DNA from: a virus
Reading direction: 5' to 3' (one strand)
IMG/VR virus record: IMGVR_UViG_3300050015_000205
Coordinates: 1-34,062 of that record
DNA length: 34,062 nucleotides
This document shows, piece by piece, positions 23,496 to 29,225 of this stretch. Within the stretch, counting starts at the first letter, position 1; every line of letters begins with the position of its first letter. The position numbers were made by a program, and so were the translations under genes. The notes beneath the pieces are model-generated. The model was not told the origin of the DNA, ran no database searches, and worked only from the letters and a program-made list of their open reading frames with translations.

Positions 23496-23547
23496 AAAGA
23501 TCGGCAAACAAACTTCACCTCCAGTTTAGTTCTAAGCCGGTCTTTTT
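23496..23547 (+). ncRNA. Candidate small RNA with anti-Shine-Dalgarno loop (about 52 nt)
   Basis: Predicted to begin near 23496 and end in U5. The stem is GATCGGC (23499-23505) with GCCGGTC (23536-23542), one G-U pair, extended by A/U pairs. The 30-nt loop carries ACCTCCAGTTT (23517-23527), the perfect complement of AAACTGGAGGT (23632-23642), which spans the ribosome site of the next gene. It also has six-base complementarity to GGAGGT at 24064-24069 and TGGAGG at 24202-24207. It could act in trans, or in cis if RNA reads through. Confidence 0.6.
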
Positions 23548-23587
23548 GGTTGTGCATAAGTCGTTATTTGTGCCTGAAACAAAAGTA

Positions 23588-23616
23588 TTGCATCGGTTGT
23601 GGCGGTATGATACAAT
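23588..23616 (+). promoter_or_regulatory. Promoter of the second early operon
   Basis: TTGCAT (23588-23593), 17-bp spacer, TACAAT (23611-23616) with TG one base upstream. RNA would start near 23623, so an in-frame ATG at 23617 is excluded and ATG 23647 is used. Confidence 0.68.
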
Positions 23617-23646
23617 ATGTCTAGCATTAAGAAACTGGAGGTCGAA

Positions 23647-23853
23647 ATGTTAGCAAAAAATGTCCCCACAAGACTACAACCGAAAGAGACTGACGGATAT
23701 AAAGCCGTGATAGCTCTCCTTTGTCTTGTCGTCTTGGCGATGATGGCTCTAGCAGTTTGGTTGTCGGTAGGTCGATTGAATGAATACAATAAAAATGTTT
23801 GTGCTACTTATGGCAAACAAGAGGACTGCAAAACTCCACTGGATCTAAAATGA
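23647..23853 (+). CDS. Small single-pass membrane protein (68 aa)
   Basis: GGAGG lies six bases before ATG 23647. Residues about 19-41 (YKAVIALLCLVVLAMMALAV) form one transmembrane helix, with a short basic N-terminal side and a C-terminal segment containing two cysteines (NVCATYGKQEDC) that could form a disulfide outside the cell. Its ribosome site is the perfect target of the adjacent small RNA, so it is probably tightly controlled. The stop overlaps the next ATG. Early phage membrane peptides can act on host physiology or superinfection; nothing specific can be claimed. Confidence 0.66.
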   Translation: MLAKNVPTRLQPKETDGYKAVIALLCLVVLAMMALAVWLSVGRLNEYNKNVCATYGKQEDCKTPLDLK

Positions 23854-24077
23854 CTGAGATAGATGATGCCGGTAAAGAACTCTACACCGACCAAGAAATT
23901 GAAGCTTACGAGGAATATGTCGAGGACTTCAACGAAATGATGAACGACCACGATTGCCACAATTCCGAAGATGACGGTTGTGTCTGTACCACAATGAAAC
24001 TAAAAACCATAGACGAATGGTACGACGATAAATTAGCCGAAGTATTAGACGAAGTAGCGGATCGGAGGTCTGAATGA
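23850..24077 (+). CDS. Acidic early protein with Cys/His cluster (75 aa), unknown
   Basis: ATG 23850 overlaps the preceding TGA (ATGA). Strongly acidic (EIEAYEEYVEDFNEMMNDHD) with HDCHNSEDDGCVC in the centre, a possible metal site. The end overlaps the next start by ATGA. Very acidic small early proteins can be DNA mimics, but the Cys/His cluster argues for a structural metal instead. Confidence 0.6.
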   Translation: MTEIDDAGKELYTDQEIEAYEEYVEDFNEMMNDHDCHNSEDDGCVCTTMKLKTIDEWYDDKLAEVLDEVADRRSE

Positions 24078-24238
24078 AAAAGTCAGAAGCAGAGAAAGAA
24101 TATTACAGAGCATTGGTGGCGTGGGAAGCCGCAGTTGATCGAATGGTTTTCCACATAGAAGAACAGTTGATGGAACTAAGAGCAAAAAAAGATGGTATTT
24201 TTGGAGGACTAGATGACAGAACAAAAAATGACAATTAG
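24074..24238 (+). CDS. Small helical protein (54 aa), unknown
   Basis: GGAGGT lies five bases before ATG 24074, which overlaps the preceding stop. It begins MKKSEAEKEYYRALVAWEAA and is predicted helical through residue 40. It ends at TAG 24236-24238, 26 bases inside the next gene. The ribosome site has a six-base match to the anti-SD loop RNA. Confidence 0.6.
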   Translation: MKKSEAEKEYYRALVAWEAAVDRMVFHIEEQLMELRAKKDGIFGGLDDRTKNDN

Positions 24239-24617
24239 CCGAAGCTACTCACGCAAGGTAAACCTTGGAAATTACACTTCAGAGGACTATTTCTGCTCCC
24301 GCAACATCGAGCTACCAGCTGACATCTCGATAGCCGAAGCCCAAGAGTTCTCCGAACAATTATTCGCCTTGGCGATGACCGATGTCGAGCGAGACATGCG
24401 TAAGGTTGCCTCTATGAGAGACGAGGAAGGCCATATAAGCTCCGAAAGACTGAAACAGCTACTTGAGGATACCTTGAAGGGTAAATCAATGATGCTGGAC
24501 GAATATGAGCTTTTAACAGTAGGGCAGAAGATGGCGATCAACGAGAAGAAAAAAGAGTATAAAAGATCAGATGAATACAAAGCAACACTAAAACCTAATA
24601 CGAGGGCAAAAGAATGA
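24213..24617 (+). CDS. Early phage protein (134 aa), conserved-type, unknown
   Basis: TGGAGG precedes ATG 24213. The N-terminal phrase ISRSYSRKVNLGNYTSEDYF has the look of a phage early-protein family whose members begin with a similar beta hairpin. The rest is helical and charged, with a Lys-rich C-terminus. No enzymatic motif. It overlaps both neighbours (26 and 4 bases), so it belongs to one coupled operon with the SSB-like gene further down; a role in DNA metabolism is plausible by context only. Confidence 0.62.
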   Translation: MTEQKMTISRSYSRKVNLGNYTSEDYFCSRNIELPADISIAEAQEFSEQLFALAMTDVERDMRKVASMRDEEGHISSERLKQLLEDTLKGKSMMLDEYELLTVGQKMAINEKKKEYKRSDEYKATLKPNTRAKE

Positions 24618-24757
24618 ACGAGATTGAAGGATACAAATCGGAAATGATGGGTTATGTCAAACGAGAAAACAGAGCGATAGCAGAGATAACTCTTAACATA
24701 ATTATCACAATGGCTGAAAGAGACCAGATCAGAAAGAGCCTAGAGGAGATAAAGTAA
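24614..24757 (+). CDS. Small helical protein upstream of SSB (47 aa), unknown
   Basis: ATG 24614 overlaps the previous TGA (ATGA) and its TAA overlaps the next ATG (TAATG). It begins MNEIEGYKSEMMGYVKRENR and ends MAERDQIRKSLEEIK. Predicted to be one long helix. The double translational coupling supports that it is expressed. Confidence 0.58.
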   Translation: MNEIEGYKSEMMGYVKRENRAIAEITLNIIITMAERDQIRKSLEEIK

Positions 24758-25143
24758 TGGATTACACATCACTAGGAAAACTTGTCGGTTCTACCTTTAG
24801 TGTCCAAAAGGTAGGTGGTATAAAGTTTCAGAAGTGGGATGATGTTTCAGAGAAGTATATGACCTCGGACAAACCCCAGCAAGGCTATTCTAAAAAGTAT
24901 GAGATCGAGACTGATAAAGGGAAATTAGATTTAGGCATTGGACAGGTAGGGTCGCTTTTGGAAGCTGTCTTTAAAGATGGAGTCGCTGACTTAAATGGTA
25001 AGACATTCCTTGTAAAGTCTAATGGTAAAACTGGTAAAGACATCAGATATTATTACGATGTTACCGAGACTGGGCCACTAGCAGATGTAGAATTAAATGG
25101 AGGTGGGGATTATGATGGTGAGTTCGACCAAATCCCTTTTTGA
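24757..25143 (+). CDS. Single-stranded DNA-binding-like protein (128 aa)
   Basis: Residues 1-105 are beta-rich with aromatic residues spread along strands (GGIKFQKWDDVSEKYMTSDK, KYEIETDKGKLDLGIGQVGS, KDIRYYYDVTETG), consistent with an OB-type fold. The C-terminus is acidic and ends DYDGEFDQIPF, the hallmark SSB tip that binds replication and repair partners. GAGGAG precedes ATG 24757. It would coat ssDNA made during phage replication and recruit host proteins, in keeping with the absence of phage replisome genes. The tip is directly visible; the OB fold is inferred. Confidence 0.72.
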   Translation: MDYTSLGKLVGSTFSVQKVGGIKFQKWDDVSEKYMTSDKPQQGYSKKYEIETDKGKLDLGIGQVGSLLEAVFKDGVADLNGKTFLVKSNGKTGKDIRYYYDVTETGPLADVELNGGGDYDGEFDQIPF

Positions 25144-25151
25144 GGAGCATT

Positions 25152-25526
25152 ATGAGAGATTCTAAAGTCCTAATAGTCCCCGCAGTTATAAAGTCGCCTA
25201 AAGTCAAAGTAGACAACACGATTAGCTTTGTGGTGGATGTCCAAGAGCTAGGGGCAGAAGAAATGACCGTTTTGTTTCAACTCTCGCAAAAGGCGGGTTG
25301 GTTTCTATTCTCGGAGAGCGTTGAGGCGTTGGCGGATGTGAAAGTCCCCGATGAGCCAGTAAAAGACAAAGAGGCTAAGTCACTAAGTGAACAGTTAAGA
25401 AACATCAAGTACGTTCGGTTTGAGAAAGAGGGCGGTAAACCAGCGAAGTTTAATGCGTGGTATGATTTGTGGCGATCCACCGAGATTGAAAAAGAGCGTG
25501 AGCGTCTTAGAGAGTTGGAGGACTAG
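25152..25526 (+). CDS. Unknown early protein beside SSB (124 aa)
   Basis: Start ATG 25152 follows GAGGAG, eight bases after the SSB-like stop. Beta-rich first half (DSKVLIVPAVIKSPKVKVDN, TISFVVDVQELGAEEMTVLF), then a charged helical C-terminus. The last part contains AKFNAWYDLWRSTEIEKERE. No recognised domain. Its stop TAG abuts the next ATG (TAGATG). Possibly a recombination or replication accessory by position. Confidence 0.6.
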   Translation: MRDSKVLIVPAVIKSPKVKVDNTISFVVDVQELGAEEMTVLFQLSQKAGWFLFSESVEALADVKVPDEPVKDKEAKSLSEQLRNIKYVRFEKEGGKPAKFNAWYDLWRSTEIEKERERLRELED

Positions 25527-25670
25527 ATGGAAATAATACCGCCACCAATCCAGGTGACCTATGCGATGTCCAATAACTGCAATACCGTAACCTACAAAAT
25601 CATCCGTAAGCCTAAAGGTATCTGGGAAGTCTTGAAGCCCTACAAGAAACGGTGGCAGTGGTGGAAGTAA
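25527..25670 (+). CDS. Small Trp-rich basic protein (47 aa), unknown
   Basis: TAGATG junction with the previous gene and TGGAGG six bases upstream of the ATG. It begins MEIIPPPIQVTYAMSNNCNT and ends KPYKKRWQWWK, an unusual Trp/Lys/Arg-rich tail that could bind nucleic acid or membrane. It overlaps the following gene by 19 bases. Confidence 0.55.
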   Translation: MEIIPPPIQVTYAMSNNCNTVTYKIIRKPKGIWEVLKPYKKRWQWWK

Positions 25671-25945
25671 TCTGCTGTTGCGGTTTCGCCGGTACAAAAG
25701 CCGAAGTCAAAAAACATCAATTAAAATGCCCACAAGCGAGATATTACGAAAGGATGAGTATGGGAGTAGACCTACGAATAAAAACTGGTAATCAGAACTA
25801 TTACAAAGAGTTAGGCAAACGTGGTTCCGACAAGTCAGACCGTAAAAAAGGTATGGCCACTAAAAAACGATGGTATGGCGAAAGTTATGCCTCAGTAATA
25901 GGCAAGAGAGGAGCGAAGAAGAAAAATGAGATTAGCAAGGGTTGA
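25652..25945 (+). CDS. Zinc-finger-like basic protein with KGG-type repeats (97 aa)
   Basis: GTG start at 25652 (GTG 25658 and 25661 are alternatives; none has a clear ribosome site). N-terminal ICCCGFAGTKAEVKKHQLKC looks like a C2-H-C zinc finger. The rest is strongly basic with Lys-Arg-Gly phrases (YYKELGKRGSDKSDRKKGMA, KKRWYGESYASVIGKRGAKK), reminiscent of small phage KGG-type proteins. Probably nucleic-acid binding. It overlaps both neighbours. Confidence 0.58.
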   Translation: MAVVEVICCCGFAGTKAEVKKHQLKCPQARYYERMSMGVDLRIKTGNQNYYKELGKRGSDKSDRKKGMATKKRWYGESYASVIGKRGAKKKNEISKG

Positions 25946-26279
25946 GATTAAAGCTCCACGCTGGGAGGGGAACGCCAAGGAAAGAGTAGTTGGTATAGCG
26001 GAATACCGGATGACGGAACCTAACCTCCAAATAGATTTGACATATACCCGAAAAGACGGAACCCGAACCTACCCAGATCCGTTCTTCATCAAAACTGCGA
26101 AGGCGTTAAAATATCCTACTCAGGTCGTAGGTGGGAACGTAGTGTTAAGACTGATCCCGATGAAAGACCTAGCTACGAGTATCGGCGGGATCGACGAAGA
26201 AGCGAACTTGGAGATGTTGGATGAGGCTTTTAAGGTCGAGCCGGAGAAGAAGATTAAACAAGAAAGGTTGGCGTTATGA
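25926..26279 (+). CDS. Unknown early protein (117 aa)
   Basis: Mixed beta protein: ARVEIKAPRWEGNAKERVVG, IAEYRMTEPNLQIDLTYTRK, and DPFFIKTAKALKYPTQVVGG suggest a compact domain that may bind nucleic acid or a small ligand. The C-terminus is charged and helical. GAGGAG lies 12 bases before ATG 25926, inside the previous gene. The stop overlaps the next small gene. No family recognised. Confidence 0.58.
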   Translation: MRLARVEIKAPRWEGNAKERVVGIAEYRMTEPNLQIDLTYTRKDGTRTYPDPFFIKTAKALKYPTQVVGGNVVLRLIPMKDLATSIGGIDEEANLEMLDEAFKVEPEKKIKQERLAL

Positions 26280-26371
26280 GTAAAGCATCTTATAGAATAG
26301 AAGCAGAGAAAAAAGGTAAGGCTAAATCAACCGAGTCGGGCTTAGAAATTAAAAAAGGAGGACTACGATGA
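26276..26371 (+). CDS. 31-aa reading frame, probable severed N-terminus of the 154-aa gene
   Basis: ATG 26276 overlaps the preceding stop (ATGA) and its TGA overlaps the next ATG. The sequence starts MSKASYRIEAEKKGKAKS and continues TESGL, which is also the N-terminus of the gene at 27201. The shared 18 bases are in the same frame in both genes, so this looks like the left half of a gene split by the Cys-repeat gene. It may still be translated as a short coupled peptide. Confidence 0.5.
   Translation: MSKASYRIEAEKKGKAKSTESGLEIKKGGLR
26329..26346 (+). repeat. 18-bp direct repeat, left copy, flanking the Cys-repeat gene
   Basis: AACCGAGTCGGGCTTAGA at 26329-26346 recurs exactly at 27206-27223. 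The copies are 877 bp apart and bracket the Cys-repeat gene. Confidence 0.9.
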
Positions 26372-27204
26372 GTGACAACAATAAAAACTTAACAAACTGC
26401 AATTCCTGCAGTTACTGCGATTCCTGCGATTCCTGCGATTCCTGCAATTCCTGCTATTACTGCGATTACTGCAATTCCTGCAATTCCTGCAATTCCTGCC
26501 ATTCCTGCGATTCCTGCTATTCCTGCGATTACTGCGATTCCTGCGATTCCTGCAATTCCTGCTATTACTGCGATTACTGCAATTCCTGCTATTCCTGCGA
26601 TTACTGCGATTCCTGCGATTCCTGCAATTCCTGCTATTACTGCGATTACTGCAATTCCTGCAATTCCTGCAATTCCTGCCATTCCTGCGATTCCTGCTAT
26701 TCCTGCGATTACTGCAATTCCTGCAATTCCTGCAATTCCTGCAATTACTGCTATTCCTGCAAAGGTCTCCGTATGAGTGAGAATATGCTATTTTGTCTTG
26801 GTGATGGGAAATACGAGCCTAAAGGTGAGGGCTACCAAAAGAACAATCGCATATTCAATGTTGATTGCACAAAATATGAAGTTCAGAAAGCCAAAAGTTC
26901 TTTGCCTTCGTTTAACCTCGGTATCACAAAATGGGTAGAAAAAGACGATATGACCGCTAAGGAGAAAAAAGATGTTAGCGGTTGGGAAACTATGGGCGGA
27001 TATCTAAAAATATATTCTTACGAAGAAGCGTGGGCAAATGTCTGGGCAGACCTTTCAAAGAGTGATAAGCAGAAGTTCCTTGGCCTACCGCATTTCAACA
27101 AAGACATCTTCAAATTCATAACTGGTATAGATGTGGAAGTCGCAACTAACCCAACTGAGATTGTGATTGATGGGGCAACTTATGTGCTGAAAGGAGTGAA
27201 ATGA
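26368..27204 (+). CDS. Cysteine tripeptide-array protein (278 aa)
   Basis: After MSDNNKNLTNC come forty consecutive tripeptides (residues 12-131) of the form (N/D/Y/H)(S/Y)C; only the second, SYC, departs. Every third residue is Cys, 40 in a row. Residues 132-278 are a normal globular domain (LRMSENMLFCLGDGKYEPKG, GWETMGGYLKIYSYEEAWAN, HFNKDIFKFITGIDV). Strong AAAGGAGG precedes ATG 26368. Regular Cys spacing suggests a metal-loaded or disulfide-bonded rod or beta-solenoid, possibly host-interacting; its function is not recognised. The gene is bracketed by 18-bp direct repeats and appears inserted into another gene. Confidence 0.82.
   Translation: MSDNNKNLTNCNSCSYCDSCDSCDSCNSCYYCDYCNSCNSCNSCHSCDSCYSCDYCDSCDSCNSCYYCDYCNSCYSCDYCDSCDSCNSCYYCDYCNSCNSCNSCHSCDSCYSCDYCNSCNSCNSCNYCYSCKGLRMSENMLFCLGDGKYEPKGEGYQKNNRIFNVDCTKYEVQKAKSSLPSFNLGITKWVEKDDMTAKEKKDVSGWETMGGYLKIYSYEEAWANVWADLSKSDKQKFLGLPHFNKDIFKFITGIDVEVATNPTEIVIDGATYVLKGVK
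26401..26760 (+). repeat. 40-unit tandem 9-bp array in the Cys-repeat gene
   Basis: Units follow NAT-TMC-TGC: the first codon uses all four bases at its first position, the second is TCC or TAC, the third is always TGC. Higher-order blocks are visible: 26428-26535 and 26608-26715 encode the same twelve-triplet series, and 26536-26607 is an eight-triplet version lacking four internal triplets. Confidence 0.92.
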
Positions 27205-27665
27205 AAACCGAGTCGGGCTTAGATAAAGAGATAAGTATAGCAACAAGAAATATGACAGAAGCAGTAGTTTCTGGAAAGTGGTTCGTATTATCTGAAAAGA
27301 AAGTTTTGATGCCAGATGGTAGTTGGAGTTGCGACATAAGAGAAAGAGATTTACAGAACCTTTGCGTAGAAGCAGTCACAGAAATCCTAGCCCAAGCAGT
27401 TCAGGAAGCTCTAGCGAGGCAAGATAAGGAGTATCCCAGAATAACGGATGTAGCCGCCTACACTAACAGAATTATTAAGGATACCAAGTTAATAGAACGA
27501 GCACGATGGGAAGAGGAGTTGGTGGAGAAGATAGATAAGATACCGACCTTCTACCCAACAACTGGAACCGTGCTAACTGACAGTTTCAAGAAAAAATATC
27601 TCAAGAAACTGATACCCATAGATGATGTCTTAGAGATACTAACCAATGACATAAAGGAGAAATAA
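27201..27665 (+). CDS. Unknown early protein (154 aa), possible C-terminal part of a split gene
   Basis: AAAGGAG precedes ATG 27201, which overlaps the Cys-repeat gene's stop. It begins MKTESGLDKEISIATRNMTE; residues 3-8 are encoded by the right copy of the 18-bp repeat. The remainder is helical and charged (LQNLCVEAVTEILAQAVQEA, LIERARWEEELVEKIDKIPT) without a recognised domain. Joining the 31-aa frame at the repeat would give one continuous protein of about 170 residues. Coupled to the nuclease gene by TAATG. Confidence 0.62.
   Translation: MKTESGLDKEISIATRNMTEAVVSGKWFVLSEKKVLMPDGSWSCDIRERDLQNLCVEAVTEILAQAVQEALARQDKEYPRITDVAAYTNRIIKDTKLIERARWEEELVEKIDKIPTFYPTTGTVLTDSFKKKYLKKLIPIDDVLEILTNDIKEK
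27206..27223 (+). repeat. 18-bp direct repeat, right copy
   Basis: Exact copy of 26329-26346, at codons 2-8 of the 154-aa gene, in the same reading frame as the left copy. Confidence 0.9.
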
Positions 27666-28075
27666 TGGGCTGGAATAGTATAAAGCCCCGTCCGGCAGAC
27701 ACCGCTTGGAGCAAGTATGTAAGAACCGAAGCTCGTAAGTGCGAGATCGGCGTTAGATGTACCCCCCAAGAACGCCACAAGGAGGATGGTTCACTTGATA
27801 TTTCATATATGGATTGCGTTCATATAAAAGGACGCAGGAAAGAATCTACCCGTTTTGATAGGAAAAATACTCTGGCAGGATGCAAATCTTGTCATAAAAT
27901 GTTCCACGATGAAGGCAATAAGTTTGTTGAAGAATGGTATATAGGGAAGTTCGGGCAAAAAGCGTGGGACTTACTAACCATTCAAGCTAACACCCCCATA
28001 ATAGGTAAAGACGATGCCTCTGTTATTCTATTCTGCAAATCAGCGATGAAAAATAACCGGCCAGAAAAGTCTTAA
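27665..28075 (+). CDS. HNH / NinG-like nuclease (136 aa)
   Basis: Cys and His residues are arranged as in NinG-type recombination nucleases: MDCVHIKGRRKESTRFDRKN, then LAGCKSCHKMFHDEGNKFVE. C-V-H followed by TRFD-x-x-N, C-x2-C-H and F-H-D give a zinc-supported beta-beta-alpha HNH-like core. WYIGKFGQKAWDLLTIQAN completes the family-like C-terminal part. AAGGAG precedes ATG 27665. Last gene of the rightward arm. It may process recombination or packaging DNA intermediates; the exact substrate is inferred only. Confidence 0.7.
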   Translation: MGWNSIKPRPADTAWSKYVRTEARKCEIGVRCTPQERHKEDGSLDISYMDCVHIKGRRKESTRFDRKNTLAGCKSCHKMFHDEGNKFVEEWYIGKFGQKAWDLLTIQANTPIIGKDDASVILFCKSAMKNNRPEKS

Positions 28076-28087
28076 CGAGCAAAACCA

Positions 28088-28120
28088 TATTAGGTAGATG
28101 ATTATAGTTCTCACCTAATA
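28088..28120. terminator. Hairpin between converging arms
   Basis: TATTAGGT (28088-28095) pairs with ACCTAATA (28113-28120). It sits between the end of the nuclease gene and the last codon of the opposing lytic gene, as expected for a bidirectional end, but lacks a clear U-run. Confidence 0.42.
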
Positions 28121-28663
28121 CCAACCACAGTTATAAGAGTGTTCGACGGCGTTCGCCCAACTTCCGTACCGTGCCATAACGTAACCCTGCATCCAGCGTA
28201 ATTGAGTTACAGGATTAGTGACCCAGTCATCACCGGCTGAGGCCATTTTGCTTCCAGGCAACGATTGCGGGATGCCATAAGCCCCGCTAGGGTTCGAGGC
28301 GTTCCAGCGACAACCCGACTCTCTGTTTATGAGAATTATCGCATTAGAAGGATCAGAGATACCCGCTTGGGACATCCACGTTGCACAGTCCCCTGAAGGC
28401 ACTACAACGGCCCCTGGTGGCGTTTTTATGTTGTAGGTGGGAGTTTGTACTATAACGGGGTCCGGTGGTGCTGTGGGGCTTCCTAGAGGGAATTTTAATT
28501 GTTCTTTTTTCTCTACAATTATAAGAGAATTGATTGATTTTAGAACTTTAGGATTTGGGTCTTTGTCGGAACTTGCGAGTCTCGGCCAGAATAACAGGAG
28601 GATTAGCAGTAAAAGGATGAAAATCAGCCACTTGATGTACTTAATCTTATCTTTCTTTTTAAG
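28115..28663 (-). CDS. Rpf/SLT-type peptidoglycan lytic enzyme with membrane anchor; irregular 5' end
   Basis: The C-terminal 95 residues match the small transglycosylase domain of APF/Rpf-like proteins: INRESGCRWNASNPSGAYGI with the likely catalytic Glu, SLPGSKMASAGDDWVTNPVT, QLRWMQGYVMARYGSW, ending NCGWY. The same frame continues upstream without a stop to 28663 and encodes a Lys-rich start, a hydrophobic anchor (WLIFILLLILLLFWP) and a Pro-rich linker. No ATG, GTG or TTG starts this longer frame; the only standard start is GTG 28402, which would drop the anchor. ATG 28702 is in frame but separated by TAG 28664-28666. Possible readings: ATT start (28645), amber readthrough, or a damaged gene. 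Confidence 0.68.
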   Translation of the reverse strand, partial: LKKKDKIKYIKWLIFILLLLILLLFWPRLASSDKDPNPKVLKSINSLIIVEKKEQLKFPLGSPTAPPDPVIVQTPTYNIKTPPGAVVVPSGDCATWMSQAGISDPSNAIILINRESGCRWNASNPSGAYGIPQSLPGSKMASAGDDWVTNPVTQLRWMQGYVMARYGSWANAVEHSYNCGWY

Positions 28664-28708
28664 CTATGCGGAGATCGTTAGTTTTGCTTCTAGCGGTCTC
28701 ATTTCGGC

Positions 28709-29125
28709 CTAAAAGGATACCTTCCTGATTTCACTATGGTGCTTCTTACAAAGCCACCTGACATCTAATGGTTTTAAGTAATCATCGTGATGGGCTTCTA
28801 CATTGAGGTTACCACATACTTCGCACGGCATCTTTGTCAGTTTACCACTACCTAGCCCAAGTCGCACTGTGTTGTAAGCGTGTATCCTACCAGGGTTTTT
28901 AATGCGATCTTTTTTCTGCCACTGTTTGTAATAAGTACGCCACTTTGGATTGTTACATCTACCCTTAATCGCCTCCCTTCCCTTCTCTGATTTACTATAC
29001 TTAGCACTACTCTTTCTCACACACTCCTTGCAAGAGCTGAAGTGTTTATCTGCTGTCTCTGGGTGTAGGTAGAAACCTGACAATGGTTTCTTATTAAGGC
29101 ATTTTGTGCATATCTTACTTTCCAT
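28709..29125 (-). CDS. HNH-type endonuclease with zinc fingers (138 aa)
   Basis: N-terminal C-x2-C pairs (ICTKCLNKKPLSGFYLHPET, SSCKECVRKSS) form a zinc finger. The C-terminal core MPCEVCGNLNVEAHHDDYLK followed by PLDVRWLCKKHH has the paired Cys, the HH-D catalytic centre and the final C-x2-H-H of phage HNH nucleases. ATG 29125 lacks an obvious ribosome site. It ends seven bases before an ATG in frame with the damaged-looking lytic gene. Likely a free-standing homing or group-I-like endonuclease. Confidence 0.78.
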   Translation of the reverse strand: MESKICTKCLNKKPLSGFYLHPETADKHFSSCKECVRKSSAKYSKSEKGREAIKGRCNNPKWRTYYKQWQKKDRIKNPGRIHAYNTVRLGLGSGKLTKMPCEVCGNLNVEAHHDDYLKPLDVRWLCKKHHSEIRKVSF

Positions 29126-29173
29126 AAAATCATTTTAGGCGGGTCTAGCATACGAGTCAATAAGAAAATAGTT

Positions 29174-29202
29174 GGGAGCGGCTGGGATCACCAACCGCCC
29201 CC
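29174..29202 (-). terminator. Hairpin terminator after the Cys-rich genes
   Basis: 12-bp stem of 29174-29185 with 29191-29202, two wobble pairs, 5-nt loop. On the minus strand it is followed by a moderately U-rich tract (ACTATTTTCTTATT). Confidence 0.55.
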
Positions 29203-29225
29203 TATCTCAAGCCGAGGTCTTCGAC

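Noticed and set aside
26389-26682. Minus-strand frame encoding an Ile-Ala-Gly repeat
   Set aside because: It is only the complement of the 9-bp Cys-codon array; the plus strand has the ribosome site and a non-repetitive downstream domain.
26401-26760. Diversity-generating retroelement target or CRISPR array
   Set aside because: No reverse transcriptase or template repeat is visible and variation is at the first base of NAT codons, not at adenines in general. Units are 9 bp and contiguous, with no spacers, so it is not CRISPR.
28437-28712. Plus-strand 91-aa frame
   Set aside because: Opposes the anchor and linker of the lytic transglycosylase, whose minus-strand frame shows a clear membrane helix and domain.
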